A stretch of 64,000 nt of DNA. It comes from Harmothoe impar. Lineage: Eukaryota; Annelida; Polychaeta; Phyllodocida; Polynoidae. Below are positions 16,624 through 53,117 of the stretch, piece by piece. Numbering within the stretch: position 1 is the first letter of the stretch; each line of letters begins with the position of its first letter. A model generated the notes under the pieces. It had not been told where the DNA came from, ran no database searches, and saw only the letters and a list, made by a program, of their open reading frames with translations. Position numbers and translations under genes: made by a program. The stretch spans positions 3,100,001 through 3,164,000 of the forward strand of contig OX381721.1 in NCBI GenBank assembly GCA_947462335.1. Direction: 5' to 3'.

Positions 16624-19498
16624 GTACCCTTTAAGAGGGGTAAAAGGGTTTCATCTTGCACATTTAAATTGTCGGAGTATCCCAGCAAACTTTGAAGAAT
16701 TACAAATAGCCCTGATTGATTCAAATATTACTATTGCCTCTGTTTCTGAGACCTGGCTAAATGACATGCTTCCTTCATGTAATTTTTACCTTCCCGGTTA
16801 CAGGTTGGTAAGGCTGGATAGGCAGGTTCTATTAGATAATGGTGAGCACAAGACTGCTGGTGGGGTGGGTTACTATATTAGCTCGGGGGTTTCTGCCTCC
16901 CACACTGTTCTAGCCCATTTAAATATTAGTGATGAAGATATTGAATTGCAATGGTTATTTGTAAATGACTCTAATATGAAGGATATTGTTATTGCTAATC
17001 TCTACAGGCCCCCTAGTGGTGACCCATATAAATTTATTGATAAATTAACGGCCAAAATTGATGATCTGGGCAGATTTAGACAGAAGGAGTTATACTTCTT
17101 GGGTGATATGAATATTGATATCTCAAAAAATGGTCGCACCTTGACCCATGGTGATAGGCCCTCCCCTAAAGATTCTCTTATAGAGCTTATGAGAACCATT
17201 GGTTGTCAGCAGTTTATCAAAGGCTACACCAGGATAACCCCTGAGTCCCGCTCATCAATTGATTTGATTTTCACTAATTCCTTGGCTATCCAAGCTCATG
17301 GTAACTTGCATGTAGGAGTTGCTGATCACAACCTAGTATATGTGACGAGACAAAATTACATTGAGAAGGCAGAACCTACAACATTTACTGGCAGGTCATA
17401 CCGTAAATATGAGTATTTAGATATGAAAAAATTTCTTCTTGAAAAAAGTTGGGAAATTTTGTTAAATGAACAAGACCCGGGGCTTGCATGGGATATTTTT
17501 GAAAAAAGTATTAATGAATATTTAGATGCAAATTGCCCTATAAAAACCTTCCACTTTGGTAGAAAACGATCCCCATGGATTTCTGATGATTTAATTGACT
17601 ATTTGAAAGAAAAAAATAGACTCATGGCCAAAGCCAAGAAAACACACAATGAAGATGACTGGAGGATTGCAGTTTTCCATAGAAACCGAGCAAAAATCCT
17701 TGTAAGACAGGAAAAAAAGCAATTCCACCTAGACCTATTGGAGGAGCACAAAAATGATTCCAAAAAATATTGGCAAACAATAAATAGTTTATTTAAACCC
17801 AAAATTCAGGAAAATAACTTTATTTTAGTAGACCAGACCACAAAAGAAACGATAACCTCTGAAAATACAGCAGACTTCATCAATGATTATTTTGTTGAAA
17901 TAGGCCCGAAATTGGCACAAAATTATGATACTCCATGGACACCCCCCCCCACCCAGCTCCCACAAACTTTCGAACTTCATTTGGAAACCCTGGAAAACCT
18001 CCAAAAAATAATTTTAGCAATAAACACAAAGAAGTCCTCTGCGGTTAGCAATATTAAAGCTGAGATATTAAAAGATGCCTTTATGATTCTCCCAACACAA
18101 TTCCTACACATTCTCAATTGTGCCATTACTAGCAATAAAATCCCTGATAAATGGAAGGTAGCAACAGTTATTCCTCTCCAAAAAGATGGCAATACCCAAG
18201 ATGTTAATAACCTCCGACCTATCTCTACACTCCCCCTTCCAGGCAAAATATTGGAAAGAATTATCCACAATCAAACTACTCAATATCTAAATGAACATAA
18301 TATCATAACTGAACACCAATCTGGCTTTAGACAAAACCACTCTACTATTCAGGCAATAGCGGACTTCACGGATGATATTTACAAAGCAATAAATAATAAA
18401 AATATTACTCATACTGTGTTTATAGATTTCTCCAAAGCTTTTGATACAATAAATCACTCAATATTAATCAGGAAATTAAAATATCTAGGTTTCACCGAAA
18501 ATTCCGCCCTCTGGTTTCAAAATTACTTGACAAATAGAAAACAACATATAATTGCAAACAATAAAATTTCTGGAACTAAAGACATTATCTGTGGAGTCCC
18601 CCAAGGATCTATCTTGGGCCCCCTTCTCTTTCTCCTATATATAAATGACCTCGAAAACTGCCTAAAATTCACCAAATATAAACTTTATGCTGATGACACA
18701 GTACTATACATTTCAACTCCACTAGAGCTAGATGCTTCCCCTATGTTAAATGCAGACCTCCAAAACTTGTATGAGTGGTGTGTCGAAAATAAATTGACCA
18801 TAAACGCTAAAAAAACCAAATACATGCCCATAGCCTCCTCACCAAAGAAACTCAAACGTATCAAAGTCCATAGACTGATGTTAGGCAACACTCCCCTCCA
18901 AAAGACTAATGATTTTAAATACCTAGGCATAACAATAGACAGTTGTTTAAATTTCAATAAACATGTTGAGAACACCCGAAAGTCTACCATCTACAAAACT
19001 TACCTATTAAATAGAATTAGATTTAATATTGATGAGCCAGCAAGTATCCTGATATATAAGTCCATGGTACAACCTCACTTCACCTATGGGGATGTCATAT
19101 ATTCAGCCACTAATATGGGAAACTTAGCAAAACTCCAAAGGGTACAGAACAGGGGGCTGAGAGTCTGCATTAAGCCGGAGGTTAGGGTTTCCACTGATAA
19201 TTTACATGTCTTAGCTAAGGTAAATAAACTGGAGGATTTGAGATGGGCCTCTCTCCTCAGCCTTGCCTATAGAAGAACCGGTATTAGGAAGTATGTTGAT
19301 CAGCGCAATATCAGAACCAGGGCACATGATTTTCCTGTACTAAAAACTGTTAATAATATTAAAATTAAATATGAAAAATCAGTTGAATATAGAACCTATA
19401 AATTATGGTCTGAAACCCCAAGGGATACAAAAAGTATACCCTCACTCCCCAAACTTAAGTCACATATTCACAAGGTACTTAAAGCCAAACTGGACTGA
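16604..19498 (+). CDS. LINE ORF2: AP-endonuclease and reverse transcriptase
   Basis: The frame opens after TAA at 16601. Endonuclease sequence starts before the first ATG (HLAHLNCRSI, then SETWL just ahead of Met at 16766), so initiation upstream or by reinitiation is likely. From Met-16766 there are 910 residues: endonuclease with LYRPPSG (79-85), GDMNID (113-118), SSIDLIFTN (163-171) and ADHNLV (186-191); reverse transcriptase with motif A FIDFSKAFD (552-560), motif B GVPQGSILGP (610-619) and catalytic YADD (641-644); then a C-terminal region with TKYM, FKYLGITID and the VQNRGLRVC segment. No zinc knuckle or RNase H domain is evident. The catalytic Asp and His residues are present, so both activities could be intact. 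The protein nicks target DNA and copies its RNA by target-primed reverse transcription. Confidence 0.85.
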   Translation, partial: SPSILPEYPLRGVKGFHLAHLNCRSIPANFEELQIALIDSNITIASVSETWLNDMLPSCNFYLPGYRLVRLDRQVLLDNGEHKTAGGVGYYISSGVSASHTVLAHLNISDEDIELQWLFVNDSNMKDIVIANLYRPPSGDPYKFIDKLTAKIDDLGRFRQKELYFLGDMNIDISKNGRTLTHGDRPSPKDSLIELMRTIGCQQFIKGYTRITPESRSSIDLIFTNSLAIQAHGNLHVGVADHNLVYVTRQNYIEKAEPTTFTGRSYRKYEYLDMKKFLLEKSWEILLNEQDPGLAWDIFEKSINEYLDANCPIKTFHFGRKRSPWISDDLIDYLKEKNRLMAKAKKTHNEDDWRIAVFHRNRAKILVRQEKKQFHLDLLEEHKNDSKKYWQTINSLFKPKIQENNFILVDQTTKETITSENTADFINDYFVEIGPKLAQNYDTPWTPPPTQLPQTFELHLETLENLQKIILAINTKKSSAVSNIKAEILKDAFMILPTQFLHILNCAITSNKIPDKWKVATVIPLQKDGNTQDVNNLRPISTLPLPGKILERIIHNQTTQYLNEHNIITEHQSGFRQNHSTIQAIADFTDDIYKAINNKNITHTVFIDFSKAFDTINHSILIRKLKYLGFTENSALWFQNYLTNRKQHIIANNKISGTKDIICGVPQGSILGPLLFLLYINDLENCLKFTKYKLYADDTVLYISTPLELDASPMLNADLQNLYEWCVENKLTINAKKTKYMPIASSPKKLKRIKVHRLMLGNTPLQKTNDFKYLGITIDSCLNFNKHVENTRKSTIYKTYLLNRIRFNIDEPASILIYKSMVQPHFTYGDVIYSATNMGNLAKLQRVQNRGLRVCIKPEVRVSTDNLHVLAKVNKLEDLRWASLLSLAYRRTGIRKYVDQRNIRTRAHDFPVLKTVNNIKIKYEKSVEYRTYKLWSETPRDTKSIPSLPKLKSHIHKVLKAKLD

Positions 19499-20030
19499 AA
19501 AGTACCTATAACAGATCGTCTTGATACCTGCCCCCCAAAGCCTATGTGAATGTTTTCTATTATTCACTATAATTTTTTTGATTACTTATTACATCAGAAG
19601 TAGACCTTTCATGCATTATAGTAGTTTGAATGAAGCATCCTCATCTAGATAATAAGGACCTAGCGACCATTAAAGTAAGTCTCTTCAGTAGACACACTAA
19701 TGCAGGTTAGTTACCTAACAATTATATTTTCTAGGTAATACCTTAGTATTACCTGATTTGCTTGATCATTGTTATACTCATAACCAGACCAAAAAGGCTG
19801 GTATTGTCTAATACAGGCTAGCCGTAAGGCAAAGCCTATTGATGCCAGGGTAAATAAACAATTTAAAAAAAAATTGAACCCCAATTATCGGATGTACTTT
19901 AAACAAGCCACTACGGTACCTCCACATCCACACCCATGTGTTGTTGCTGGTCTGCCCCCCCCCCTCCCCCCCACACACACACACAGACTGATACAGTGTC
20001 TGCATACACTGACCAATCCCCTTGTGTTGA

Positions 20031-22125
20031 CCCTTTAAGGACGGCATGTCGCTAAAATATGACATTTGTTGTCATGATACACCAATGCAGCCCTGGCGTG
20101 TAACTCACTGGTGCTGTATTGGTGCATAATGCTGACCCTTTGGGAGTTTTTGAACCCTATAGGGTCGGCATGATGCTTGGTGAGTAACTCGCCAGGGCTG
20201 CATTCATGCATTTTTTTGATTTGATTTATCTTTATTTCGTGTTCATCATAAATGATTACAGTTACATCTAGATCATAAATCTCCGTTTTCAACATTTCAT
20301 CGCACTTCCAATACTAGTATCATGATACATCAGCCAGATGATGAACACTAAAAGAACGGCTGCCTCTTACTCTGTTCGAGTAGTTTAATTTCGGCAGCCT
20401 TACCTATTATATCAATCCAACACAGGTAGATTTGGCTCACACAGCCAAGGTATAAACAGCTTTACTTAAATCGATTTGTCTTTGTTGTATCAAATAAACA
20501 ACAGCACTTATGTCCTAAGCAAGCAGCATATGTCTCGATGAAATCCATTTGTGACAGGGGTGAGTATTAAAAAAAAAAAAAATAGATCTTTGTTTAAATT
20601 TAAAAAAAAGAATTATTTGAAAAATGAAATATCAGGATTATCTATACCTATATGACTTATACCATAGTTCTTGTGGGTGGTGGGGGAGAGGGGAGGGTAC
20701 CTTTATAATCTGAACGGTTGTAATTTGGGTTTCTTTATTTGTAACTTAGTCTTCTGTAGTAACATGAAACTGTCGAGAGATTCTGAATTTTGTTCTGGGG
20801 GATCTAAATTGTTCCAAAGATTAGCTATTACATGTTCTAAACTTCATGTGTATGCTGACCCATTAGGGGTATGACATTTTAAGATTGGCCCATCCCATGC
20901 TCTTGTATTTAAATTTCTATCATCACGGTATTTTTTCAAGCTCGCCCTTCTATACGCTTCTTTCATCTGGTGGTACTCTACCCTGTCACATAGCATATTC
21001 AGATTGGCCTCAGCGTGTACATCATATGTCGGTGTTCTAAATGGTGCTCTCTGTGCAACCTTCAAACCTCTATTTTGGGCCTTTTGTAGCCTTCTTTTCA
21101 AGTCCTTTTTGATACCTGACTATAGTATGTCAGCACACTCCAAAATCGGCAAAATAGAAGTCTTGTATAGCAAAACAGATATGGGTACATTTATCACTGC
21201 ATTCAAACGAGCCAGTTGATAGGTTCTAAAACCTGTAGTCCTTAACTGGTTATTGACAAATTTCTCGTACGATAATGCTTCGTCAAGAATCACTCCCAGG
21301 TACTTATAGCTGGACACTCCGGATAGTTTTTCACCATTTACACTAAGCTTACAATCCTTCCATTTATAAGTATTTGCAAAACACATGTATTTCGTCTTTT
21401 TTGCATTAAGAGTCAAACGATTCAACTTACACCAGTTCACATACCTATTGAGGTCGTCCTGCATTTTCCTATTTACATCCTTAGAATTGTCTCCCGAAAG
21501 ATATAACACTGTGTCATCTGCGTACAATAATATTTTAACGTGTCTCATGATTCTTACTACGTCATTTACATATAATAAAAATAATAAGGGTACTAAGATG
21601 GAACCTTGCGGAACTCCGTATGTAATTTCCAGCGGTGGGGACTTGACATTGTTGTTAGTGTACTCTGCTTTCTATTGTCCAAGTAATTACTTAACCAATT
21701 GTGTACCTTACCCCTTTACCCATACCTTTCACATTTACTTAATAGAATTTTGTGGTGGACAGTGTTGAAAGCTTTCTTTAAATCTACAAATACTGCTTAA
21801 GTTTCCCTTCCCACATTTCTTTCTCTTAGTATGTCGTCCGTTAATTCCCCTTTAGTCATCACTGTAGAACAATTTTTCCTATACCCGCCCTGTCTATCAC
21901 TAAGAATATTTTCCTGGTCTAAAAAGTCCATAATGTTTCTGTGTGCTATTTTTTCAAGTAATTTGGAAGGAAGGGGAAGTAATGAAATTGGTCTGTAGTT
22001 TACTACATTTGTCAAGTTTCCATCCTTGGGAATTGGGATGATGACTGCTTCTTTCCATTGCTTTGCATTATGACGACCAAGGGCATGATGCGTTAAGGTA
22101 TCATGTCGTCCTTAAGGGGTTAACC
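20031..22125. repeat. CCCTTTAAGG MITE interrupted by a truncated LINE
   Basis: The left part (20031-20216) starts CCCTTTAAGGACGGCATGTC and reaches CAGGGCTGCATTCATGCAT. The right end reappears at about 22065-22125 (GACGACCAAGGGCATGATG...GTCCTTAAGGGG). Compared with the full copy at 44008-44289, the gap is filled by a minus-strand LINE whose T-rich 3' tail begins at 20217. Confidence 0.7.
20217..22064 (-). pseudogene. 5'-truncated, decayed LINE reverse transcriptase
   Basis: Read on the minus strand from 22064 downward: WKEAVIIPIPKDGN and NYRPISLLPLPSKLLEKI (about 22060-21940), VDLKKAFNTV (motif A, about 21780), YGVPQGSI (motif B, about 21615), LLYADDTVLYLSG (motif C, about 21525), SYKYLGVILDEALS and the terminal QKAQNRGLKVAQRAP segment (about 21090). 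Frames change between these blocks, so no intact protein remains. The 3' tail is the T-rich tract at about 20217-20240 on the + strand. It is clearly diverged from the LINE at 14538-19873. Confidence 0.8.
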
Positions 22126-22255
22126 TTATCTGATACCAGGTTTACACTTATATCTCCCACCACTAATCTGATATAGATATGGCTGTATTATCGCTCATCT
22201 GCTTTGTAATTCTGCCTGGTGCAGGTAGGTTAGTGGCAATAGCTGGTAAAATATT

Positions 22256-22634
22256 GAAAGTGACATGGTCATGATTTTTTTTCATACTTTGAATCCTGCC
22301 TAAATGTGTTCCAAATATCATTAGACTATCATATAATGAGGATGGGGCACAGTAAAACATCGTTGATGGGCAATGAGAGCCAAATTACAGTCCCGTGGGC
22401 ACAATTATACAGTCCTTCATAGTGCATTCTCAATGAGTGAATTTACGACCTACATTCCAAAAGTATAAAGGTGAAAAAGTGTTTAGGTGAATTCTTAGCA
22501 GCCTTTAGCTGAATTCTGGAAAATGATGTCAGATATGATAGGTCAGACATGAAGTATGACCATATTCAACATTCTTGTTGAGTTTTGAAAGAAATTGATT
22601 TTTGAGCCCTAATCATCGGACCATGTCACTTTGA
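22256..22634. repeat. Dispersed repeat shared with 53326-53662
   Basis: Both copies run from GTCATGATTTTTTTTCATA / GTCCGATTTTTTTTCATAT, through AAATGTGTTC and TGTGGCACAATAAAA-like words, to GGGCCCTAATCATCG and ATGTCACTTT. Terminal words AAGTGGCATGGTCC and GGACCATGTCACTTT suggest an inverted-repeat element. Confidence 0.65.
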
Positions 22635-23939
22635 ATTACTATAATTATATAGTTAATGATGCAAGCTAGATTATAATATCTTCAAAGTAAATCTAGCCAC
22701 GGTCAGATTCTGAGAGCTGGTGTGGCTAATCAACACCTTACTAATAGAATGATGCTACTTATGAGATTATTTCTGGAGTGGGAGCGGGGGGGGGGGGAGG
22801 TGTTTTGGGAAACTAAGAATGTACCGTCCTCCAGACCAGTATTTATCCTCAAATCTAGGAAATTCAAGGACAAACAAGTTGTTCCCCAAACAAATTGTCA
22901 CTTCCAGGTGTAGGCGATGTAATAATTCCTTCATGGTGAAACAAAATACATGCCTGGGTGTTTTTATTCAAAGTATGAACAAAAGGTGGTAACGCCCAAC
23001 ATACCTCACTCTATCTGGCATTTTGGGGGCGTTCTCTGCCTGACGTTCATTTAGGAGCAACGACTTTTACAAATCCTCCTAAATCATGATGCATTCAGGC
23101 ATTATGCCATCCTCATAGGGTATAAGGAGTAACCTCCTTTCTGATCTCTCATGGAAAGTTCCCTTACACCATTCACCTGGGCTGGGTGCGGCACACACAG
23201 GCCCGCCTGTCAATATTGACTCTGTCAACAAGTGTCATTGAGTCATTCTCCTCTACAGCGGGTAATCACAACTGTCACTCAGACATGATTACTCTCTGCC
23301 CCAGGCACCAGATTACAACCAAGTTGGTTCAAATTGCTACTCATGTTAACCTGTATTCATGTGTTTTGTTGAATCTTAATCTGTGTAGTTGTTTGTGCTT
23401 TTGTCATATTTTATTTCAGAGACAGTTATAACTGCCATGCACAGTTTATAACAGCATTTTCCACAGGGAAATAGTCCTGGGGCATTATCATGCCTGTGCT
23501 TTGGGGCTTGACCCGCTTCATATAGGCGTGTAGCTGGATGCATTATCAACCAATAAGATAATTCCCTAACCTTCACTGCGGAATTTTTAGGGTGCATTAT
23601 GTAACAGCTTGTACCCATTGTGGTGCTGTATCAGTGCTTGTCTCGCCGGTACAAGCTTAAGTAATGGAGCCGCCCACAGGACGACCAGCCTGACCCCTAT
23701 TTGTGGTGATCAAGTGTGATTGCAGAACTAACGTGTGGCAGAGGTATCCCATTTAAAGGTTTGTTTACTCCTGCACTGGAGATTGTGACTGTGTGTCACT
23801 GAGTGTCTCTGGGTATCAGAACCTTATCTCCCATTCACTGAGTAGCCTACACCCAGCCAGTACACACCCACACATAGACAAGGTCCTGCTGCTACTTTGG
23901 TTACAGGTGGCTGAGACAACTAAAGAAATGTCCTTTTTT
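22635..23939. other. Intergenic, nothing recognised
   Basis: Contains a GGGGGGGGG run near 22787. No exon, RNA gene or repeat unit of note was recognised. Confidence 0.45.
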
Positions 23940-24450
23940 TTAAATACAAGATATCCTATGCTATAGCACTAAAGGGCCATATTCAATGCCCCCATTGAAT
24001 ACAATGTGGCCGTATTCAATGGGCTAAGAAAAAAAGGTTTTCCTTCATTAAATGGCTTCAAATTAACAAGTAAACACAAATGCCAACTACATTAATACTG
24101 CTCTGATGTATTTCACTCGTGGGGGCTGGGGCATATCTCACTCAGCCTGCGGCTTCATGGGATACTGCCCCAGCCCACACTCATGAAATACAACAAAGAC
24201 AATATCAATGGCGTTGGCATTTGTCTATGTATTTTACATACATGGCTGTATGTTGATGCAGTCCATTGAGCACACTCTCCTACTGTGGGTGTAAGTCAGA
24301 CATATGATACAAATGACTAGCTGCATAAGAGTTATAAGTCTTGGACAATGATAATTATCAGTTACTGGTGCCTTGGACAGTTACCCTGTCCTTGACTTAT
24401 GACGTATACAGCAAGTCACTTGTGCCATATCTACCATATACATGCCCTTA
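23940..24450. repeat. Two dispersed repeats
   Basis: Bases 23945-24190 carry the family with GCACTAAAGGGCC, GTATTCAATGGGCTAAG and CTCAGCCTGCGGC (other copies 36010-36150 and 51990-52125; the CTCAGCCTGCGGC core also at about 44535). Bases 24235-24440 (ACATGGCTGTATGTTGATGC...AGCAAGTCACTTGT) match 48386-48580. Confidence 0.6.
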
Positions 24451-24554
24451 TATAAATGTTTGCTATGTACACACAAACTCTAAACGCTATTTGAGAAAAG
24501 GAGATAACTTATGGATATAAAGCACCATGTTATTTGAAAAAAAATCCTCATTTT

Positions 24555-25954
24555 CTCCCCCCACAGTGTTCTGTGTGTCCATCTCCCCCCACAGTGTTCT
24601 GTGTGTCCATCTCCCCCCACAGTGTGCTGTGTGTCCATCTCCCCCCACAGTGTCCTGTGTGTCCATCTCCCCCCACAGTGTGCTGTGTGTCCATCTCCCC
24701 CCACAGTGTCCTGTGTGTCCATCTCCCCCCACAGTGTGCTGTGTGTCCATCTCCTCCCACAGTGTCCTGTGTGTCCATCTCCCCCCACAGTGTGCTGTGT
24801 GTCCATCTCCCCCCACAGTGTGCTGTGTGTCCATCTCCCCCCACAGTGTGCTGTGTGTCCATCTCCCCCCACAGTGTGCTGTGTGTCCATCTCCCCCCAC
24901 AGTGTGCTGTGTGTCCATCTCCCCCCACAGTGTTCTGTGTGTCCATCTCCCCCCACAGTGTGCTGTGTGTCCATCTCCCCCCACAGTGTCCTGTGTGTCC
25001 ATCTCCCCCCACAGTGTGCTGTGTGTCCATCTCCCCCCACAGTGTCCTGTGTGTCCATCTCCCCCCACAGTGTGCTGTGTGTCCATCTCCCCCCACAGTG
25101 TCCTGTGTGTCCATCTCCCCCCACAGTGTGCTGTGTGTCCATCTCCCCCCACAGTGTCCTGTGTGTCCATCTCCCCCCACAGTGTGCTGTGTGTCCATCT
25201 CCCCCCACAGTGTCCTGTGTGTCCATCTCCCCCCACAGTGTGCTGTGTGTCCATCTCCCCCCACAGTGTCCTGTGTGTCCATCTCCCCCCACAGTGTCCT
25301 GTGTGTCCATCTCCCCCCACAGTGTCCTGTGTGTCCATCTCCCCCCACAGTGTGCTGTGTGTCCATCTCCCCCCACAGTGTCCTGTGTGTCCATCTCCCC
25401 CCACAGTGTGCTGTGTGTCCATCTCCCCCCACAGTGTCCTGTGTGTCCATCTCCCCCCACAGTGTGCTGTGTGTCCATCTCCCCCCACAGTGTCCTGTGT
25501 GTCCATCTCCCCCCACAGTGTGCTGTGTGTCCATCTCCCCCCACAGTGTCCTGTGTGTCCATCTCCCCCCACAGTGTGCTGTGTGTCCATCTCCCCCCAC
25601 AGTGTCCTGTGTGTCCATCTCCCCCCACAGTGTTCTGTGTGTCCATCTCCCCCCACAGTGTCCTGTGTGTCCATCTCCCCCCACAGTGTTCTGTGTGTCC
25701 ATCTCCCCCCACAGTGTCCTGTGTGTCCATCTCCCCCCACAGTGTTCTGTGTGTCCATCTCCCCCCACAGTGTCCTGTGTGTCCATCTCCCCCCACAGTG
25801 TTCTGTGTGTCCATCTCCCCCCACAGTGTCCTGTGTGTCCATCTCCCCCCACAGTGTCCTGTGTGTCCATCTCCCCCCACAGTGTCCTGTGTGTCCATCT
25901 CCCCCCACAGTGTTCTGTGTGTCCATCTCCCCCCACAGTGTTCTGTGTGTCCAT
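24555..25954. repeat. 28-bp satellite, 50 copies
   Basis: The unit is CTCCCCCCACAGTGT-K-CTGTGTGTCCAT and varies almost only at K (T, G or C). 1,400 bp divided by 28 gives 50 copies. The variant order forms 56-bp dimers: mainly G-C pairs in the middle and T-C pairs near the right end. The unit contains no stop codon in any frame on either strand, which explains long ORFs in all six frames; none is a gene. Each copy holds a polypyrimidine-CACAG block that resembles a 3' splice site. Confidence 0.97.
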
Positions 25955-25999
25955 GTTCACCCTGAAACCTTGTGACAACCAGTTTGAACTCATGGTGGT

Positions 26000-26300
26000 G
26001 TCTCACGAACTTGGGCCAATGTAAACGTCTTTGACCGGGTGCCATCTTTGACTGGGTGCCATCTTTGACCGGCTTGATAGAAAACAGTTTATTGAGGGCA
26101 GATGAAGATATAAATGGGCTGAAAAGGTTAATGGATGTTATAACATGTAAATTTTTAAAGTACAGCCCACTTATATCTTTGGTCCCTGTCACCTTCATCT
26201 ACCTTAAATAAACCCTTTTCTATCGAGCTGGTCAAAGATTGCACCCGGGCAAAGATGGCACCCGATCAAAGACGTTTACATTGGCCCAAATTGGTGAGAC
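26000..26300. repeat. MITE with ~86-bp terminal inverted repeats
   Basis: GTCTCACGAACTTGGGCCAA at the left pairs with TTGGCCCAAATTGGTGAGAC at the right. The arms continue inward through TAAACGTCTTTGACCGGGTG and GGTGCCATCTTTGACCGG, and the left arm repeats that word. The interior is ~130 bp and A+T-rich. Confidence 0.85.
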
Positions 26301-27371
26301 ACAGCCTCATGCCTAAACACAATTGTGGCTCCAGAGGGGGAAAAGGGACCTAGGGAATTGGGTTTTTTCTCAGGTGACGTTGCGACCTGGTACAATGATT
26401 TAAGCCACCTTGCGACTTTCAGAAAAATATATCTTTAGCAAAAATGGTCTAAAAAGCGACTTTGTGACCTGGGGCATTTAATTTCGGCGACTTCCCGCCC
26501 TAAGGGTGGAGGAGGGGGGCCTCTGCACCCCCACTATTCTAAGATGGCGCTGCTGCCACCCAGTACCAGCGGTCCTGACACGTCACAGTCATTCAGACCA
26601 CGTGACAGAAAGACGCACCTCTAGTCGGACACCTACGTCACCGCTCGTCACGTGACCAGTGGGGACCAATCAGGGCCGGGGGTGTGGCCGTGGGACGCGG
26701 GACAGACGCAGGTCCTGGTGTCTACTCACAGCAGACGACATTTGGACCTTCTACACAGCAGCAGACGATAAATACAGCTCTCTCAAAACACATTGTTTAG
26801 ACTCCCAACAAAGCAGAATTTGAGCAGTCTTTGACATAGTACTATAAGGGACAAACTATTACATTTAAGATACTTTTCGCAGACGACTTCCGTTTTAATT
26901 CCCAAACTAATACGTCCTAATTATAACCTACCTCGGTATATTGTGCCAGGTGCTGATAAACTGTGGACCCTTTTTGGGGGAGAACACGTTGGAAGTTTAA
27001 TCAGTAGAAGGGTTGGGATTTGTAGCAAAGGAGTCATATCACACCACTGCTATCAGCCGCAGCAGCACCAAAACCAGCAGCAGCAGCAGCAGCAACAGCG
27101 CCAGTGGACGTGACGTCCGGCAGGTACCCATGCTACCTCCCCACACCCAGGGTTAACCTTCCACCACACCTATACACAGAGTAACCAGCAGCGGACCCAC
27201 CCAGACGACATTTGACGTCCGGCAGGTACCCATCTTACCTCCCCACACCCAGGGCTAACCTTCCATCACACCTAGACACAGGGTAACCAGCAGCAGACTT
27301 ACCCAGACGACAATTCTACACAGACAGACGACATTTACCCCCGACATCCGCCCAGAACCAGCAGCAGCAAG
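26301..27371 (+). promoter_or_regulatory. Presumed promoter and 5' leader of the uridine phosphorylase gene
   Basis: G+C-rich region before the first coding exon. It contains AAGATGGCGCTGCTGCC at 26542 (YY1-like), GTCACGTGAC (26647), ACCAATCAGGGCC (26664) and GGGGGTGTGGCC (26678), a compact TATA-less promoter arrangement. From about 27111 to 27320 a ~102-bp block beginning TGACGTCCGGCAGGTACCCA is tandemly duplicated, and CAGCAG runs flank it. The transcription start is not determined. Confidence 0.5.
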
Positions 27372-52625
<25,254 letters not shown>

Positions 52626-52835
52626 GCAGAACAGTGCGTAATGTTATTAACTGTTCAACCCTGTAAGGACTGCATAATGGACTGCATTATGGATTAGGGG
52701 TATACATACCACTGACTTGACAGAAGAAGAATGTCTTGTAAAGCATAATATGTCTCAAAATATGCTGGGGCCAGTACACATGGCATTTAGACTTTGAATG
52801 CCCCATGCAGTGGTCATTTCGAGGATCATAGACAG

Positions 52836-53117
52836 CACTGTAAAAAGTAAGTGTAGGTACACAGTAGCATCTACTGGGGATTTACAGCCACTACAGTAGC
52901 TTTACAGTAGATTGGACAGTTTACCTACTTTAAACTGTGCACCTACAGTAGAATGTTCTGTATACCTACACTAAATCTTACATACAGTAGAATCTACTGG
53001 GTCCCTACACTAAACTTTACACCTACAGCAGATTCTATTGTACACCTACACTAAACTGTACACCTACAGTTGATTCTATTGTACCACTACATAAATGGCA
53101 ACCAACTGCTTACAGTG
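52836..53117. repeat. CACTGTAAAAAGT palindromic element, copy 2
   Basis: Ends CACTGTAAAAAGTAAG and CTGCTTACAGTG; the interior repeats TACAGTAGATTCTATTGTAC-type words, as in 29971-30314. It lies ~210 bp after the UPP stop codon, probably in or near the 3' UTR. Confidence 0.75.

Larger units (their letters stand above)
14538..19873 (+). mobile_element. Non-LTR retrotransposon (CR1/Jockey-like), nearly full length
   Basis: Contains an upstream ORF without ATG, an overlapping SGNH-esterase ORF, an ~890-bp spacer, and an endonuclease-reverse transcriptase ORF. The 3' untranslated region ends with AAATAAACAATTTAAAAAAA at about 19873. No long terminal repeats are seen. An esterase in the first ORF and an AP-type endonuclease plus reverse transcriptase in the second are known from CR1-clade elements. 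The main ORF is intact from EN to the end of the RT, so the insertion is fairly young. The 5' boundary is not defined and no target duplication was found. Confidence 0.8.

Noticed and set aside
24555..25954. CRISPR-like array of regular repeats
   Set aside because: Units are contiguous with no unique spacers, and the context is animal DNA with spliced genes.
24480..26198. Long ORFs (450-570 codons) on both strands
   Set aside because: They are the 28-bp satellite read in different frames. The unit has no stop in any frame, so length carries no coding evidence.
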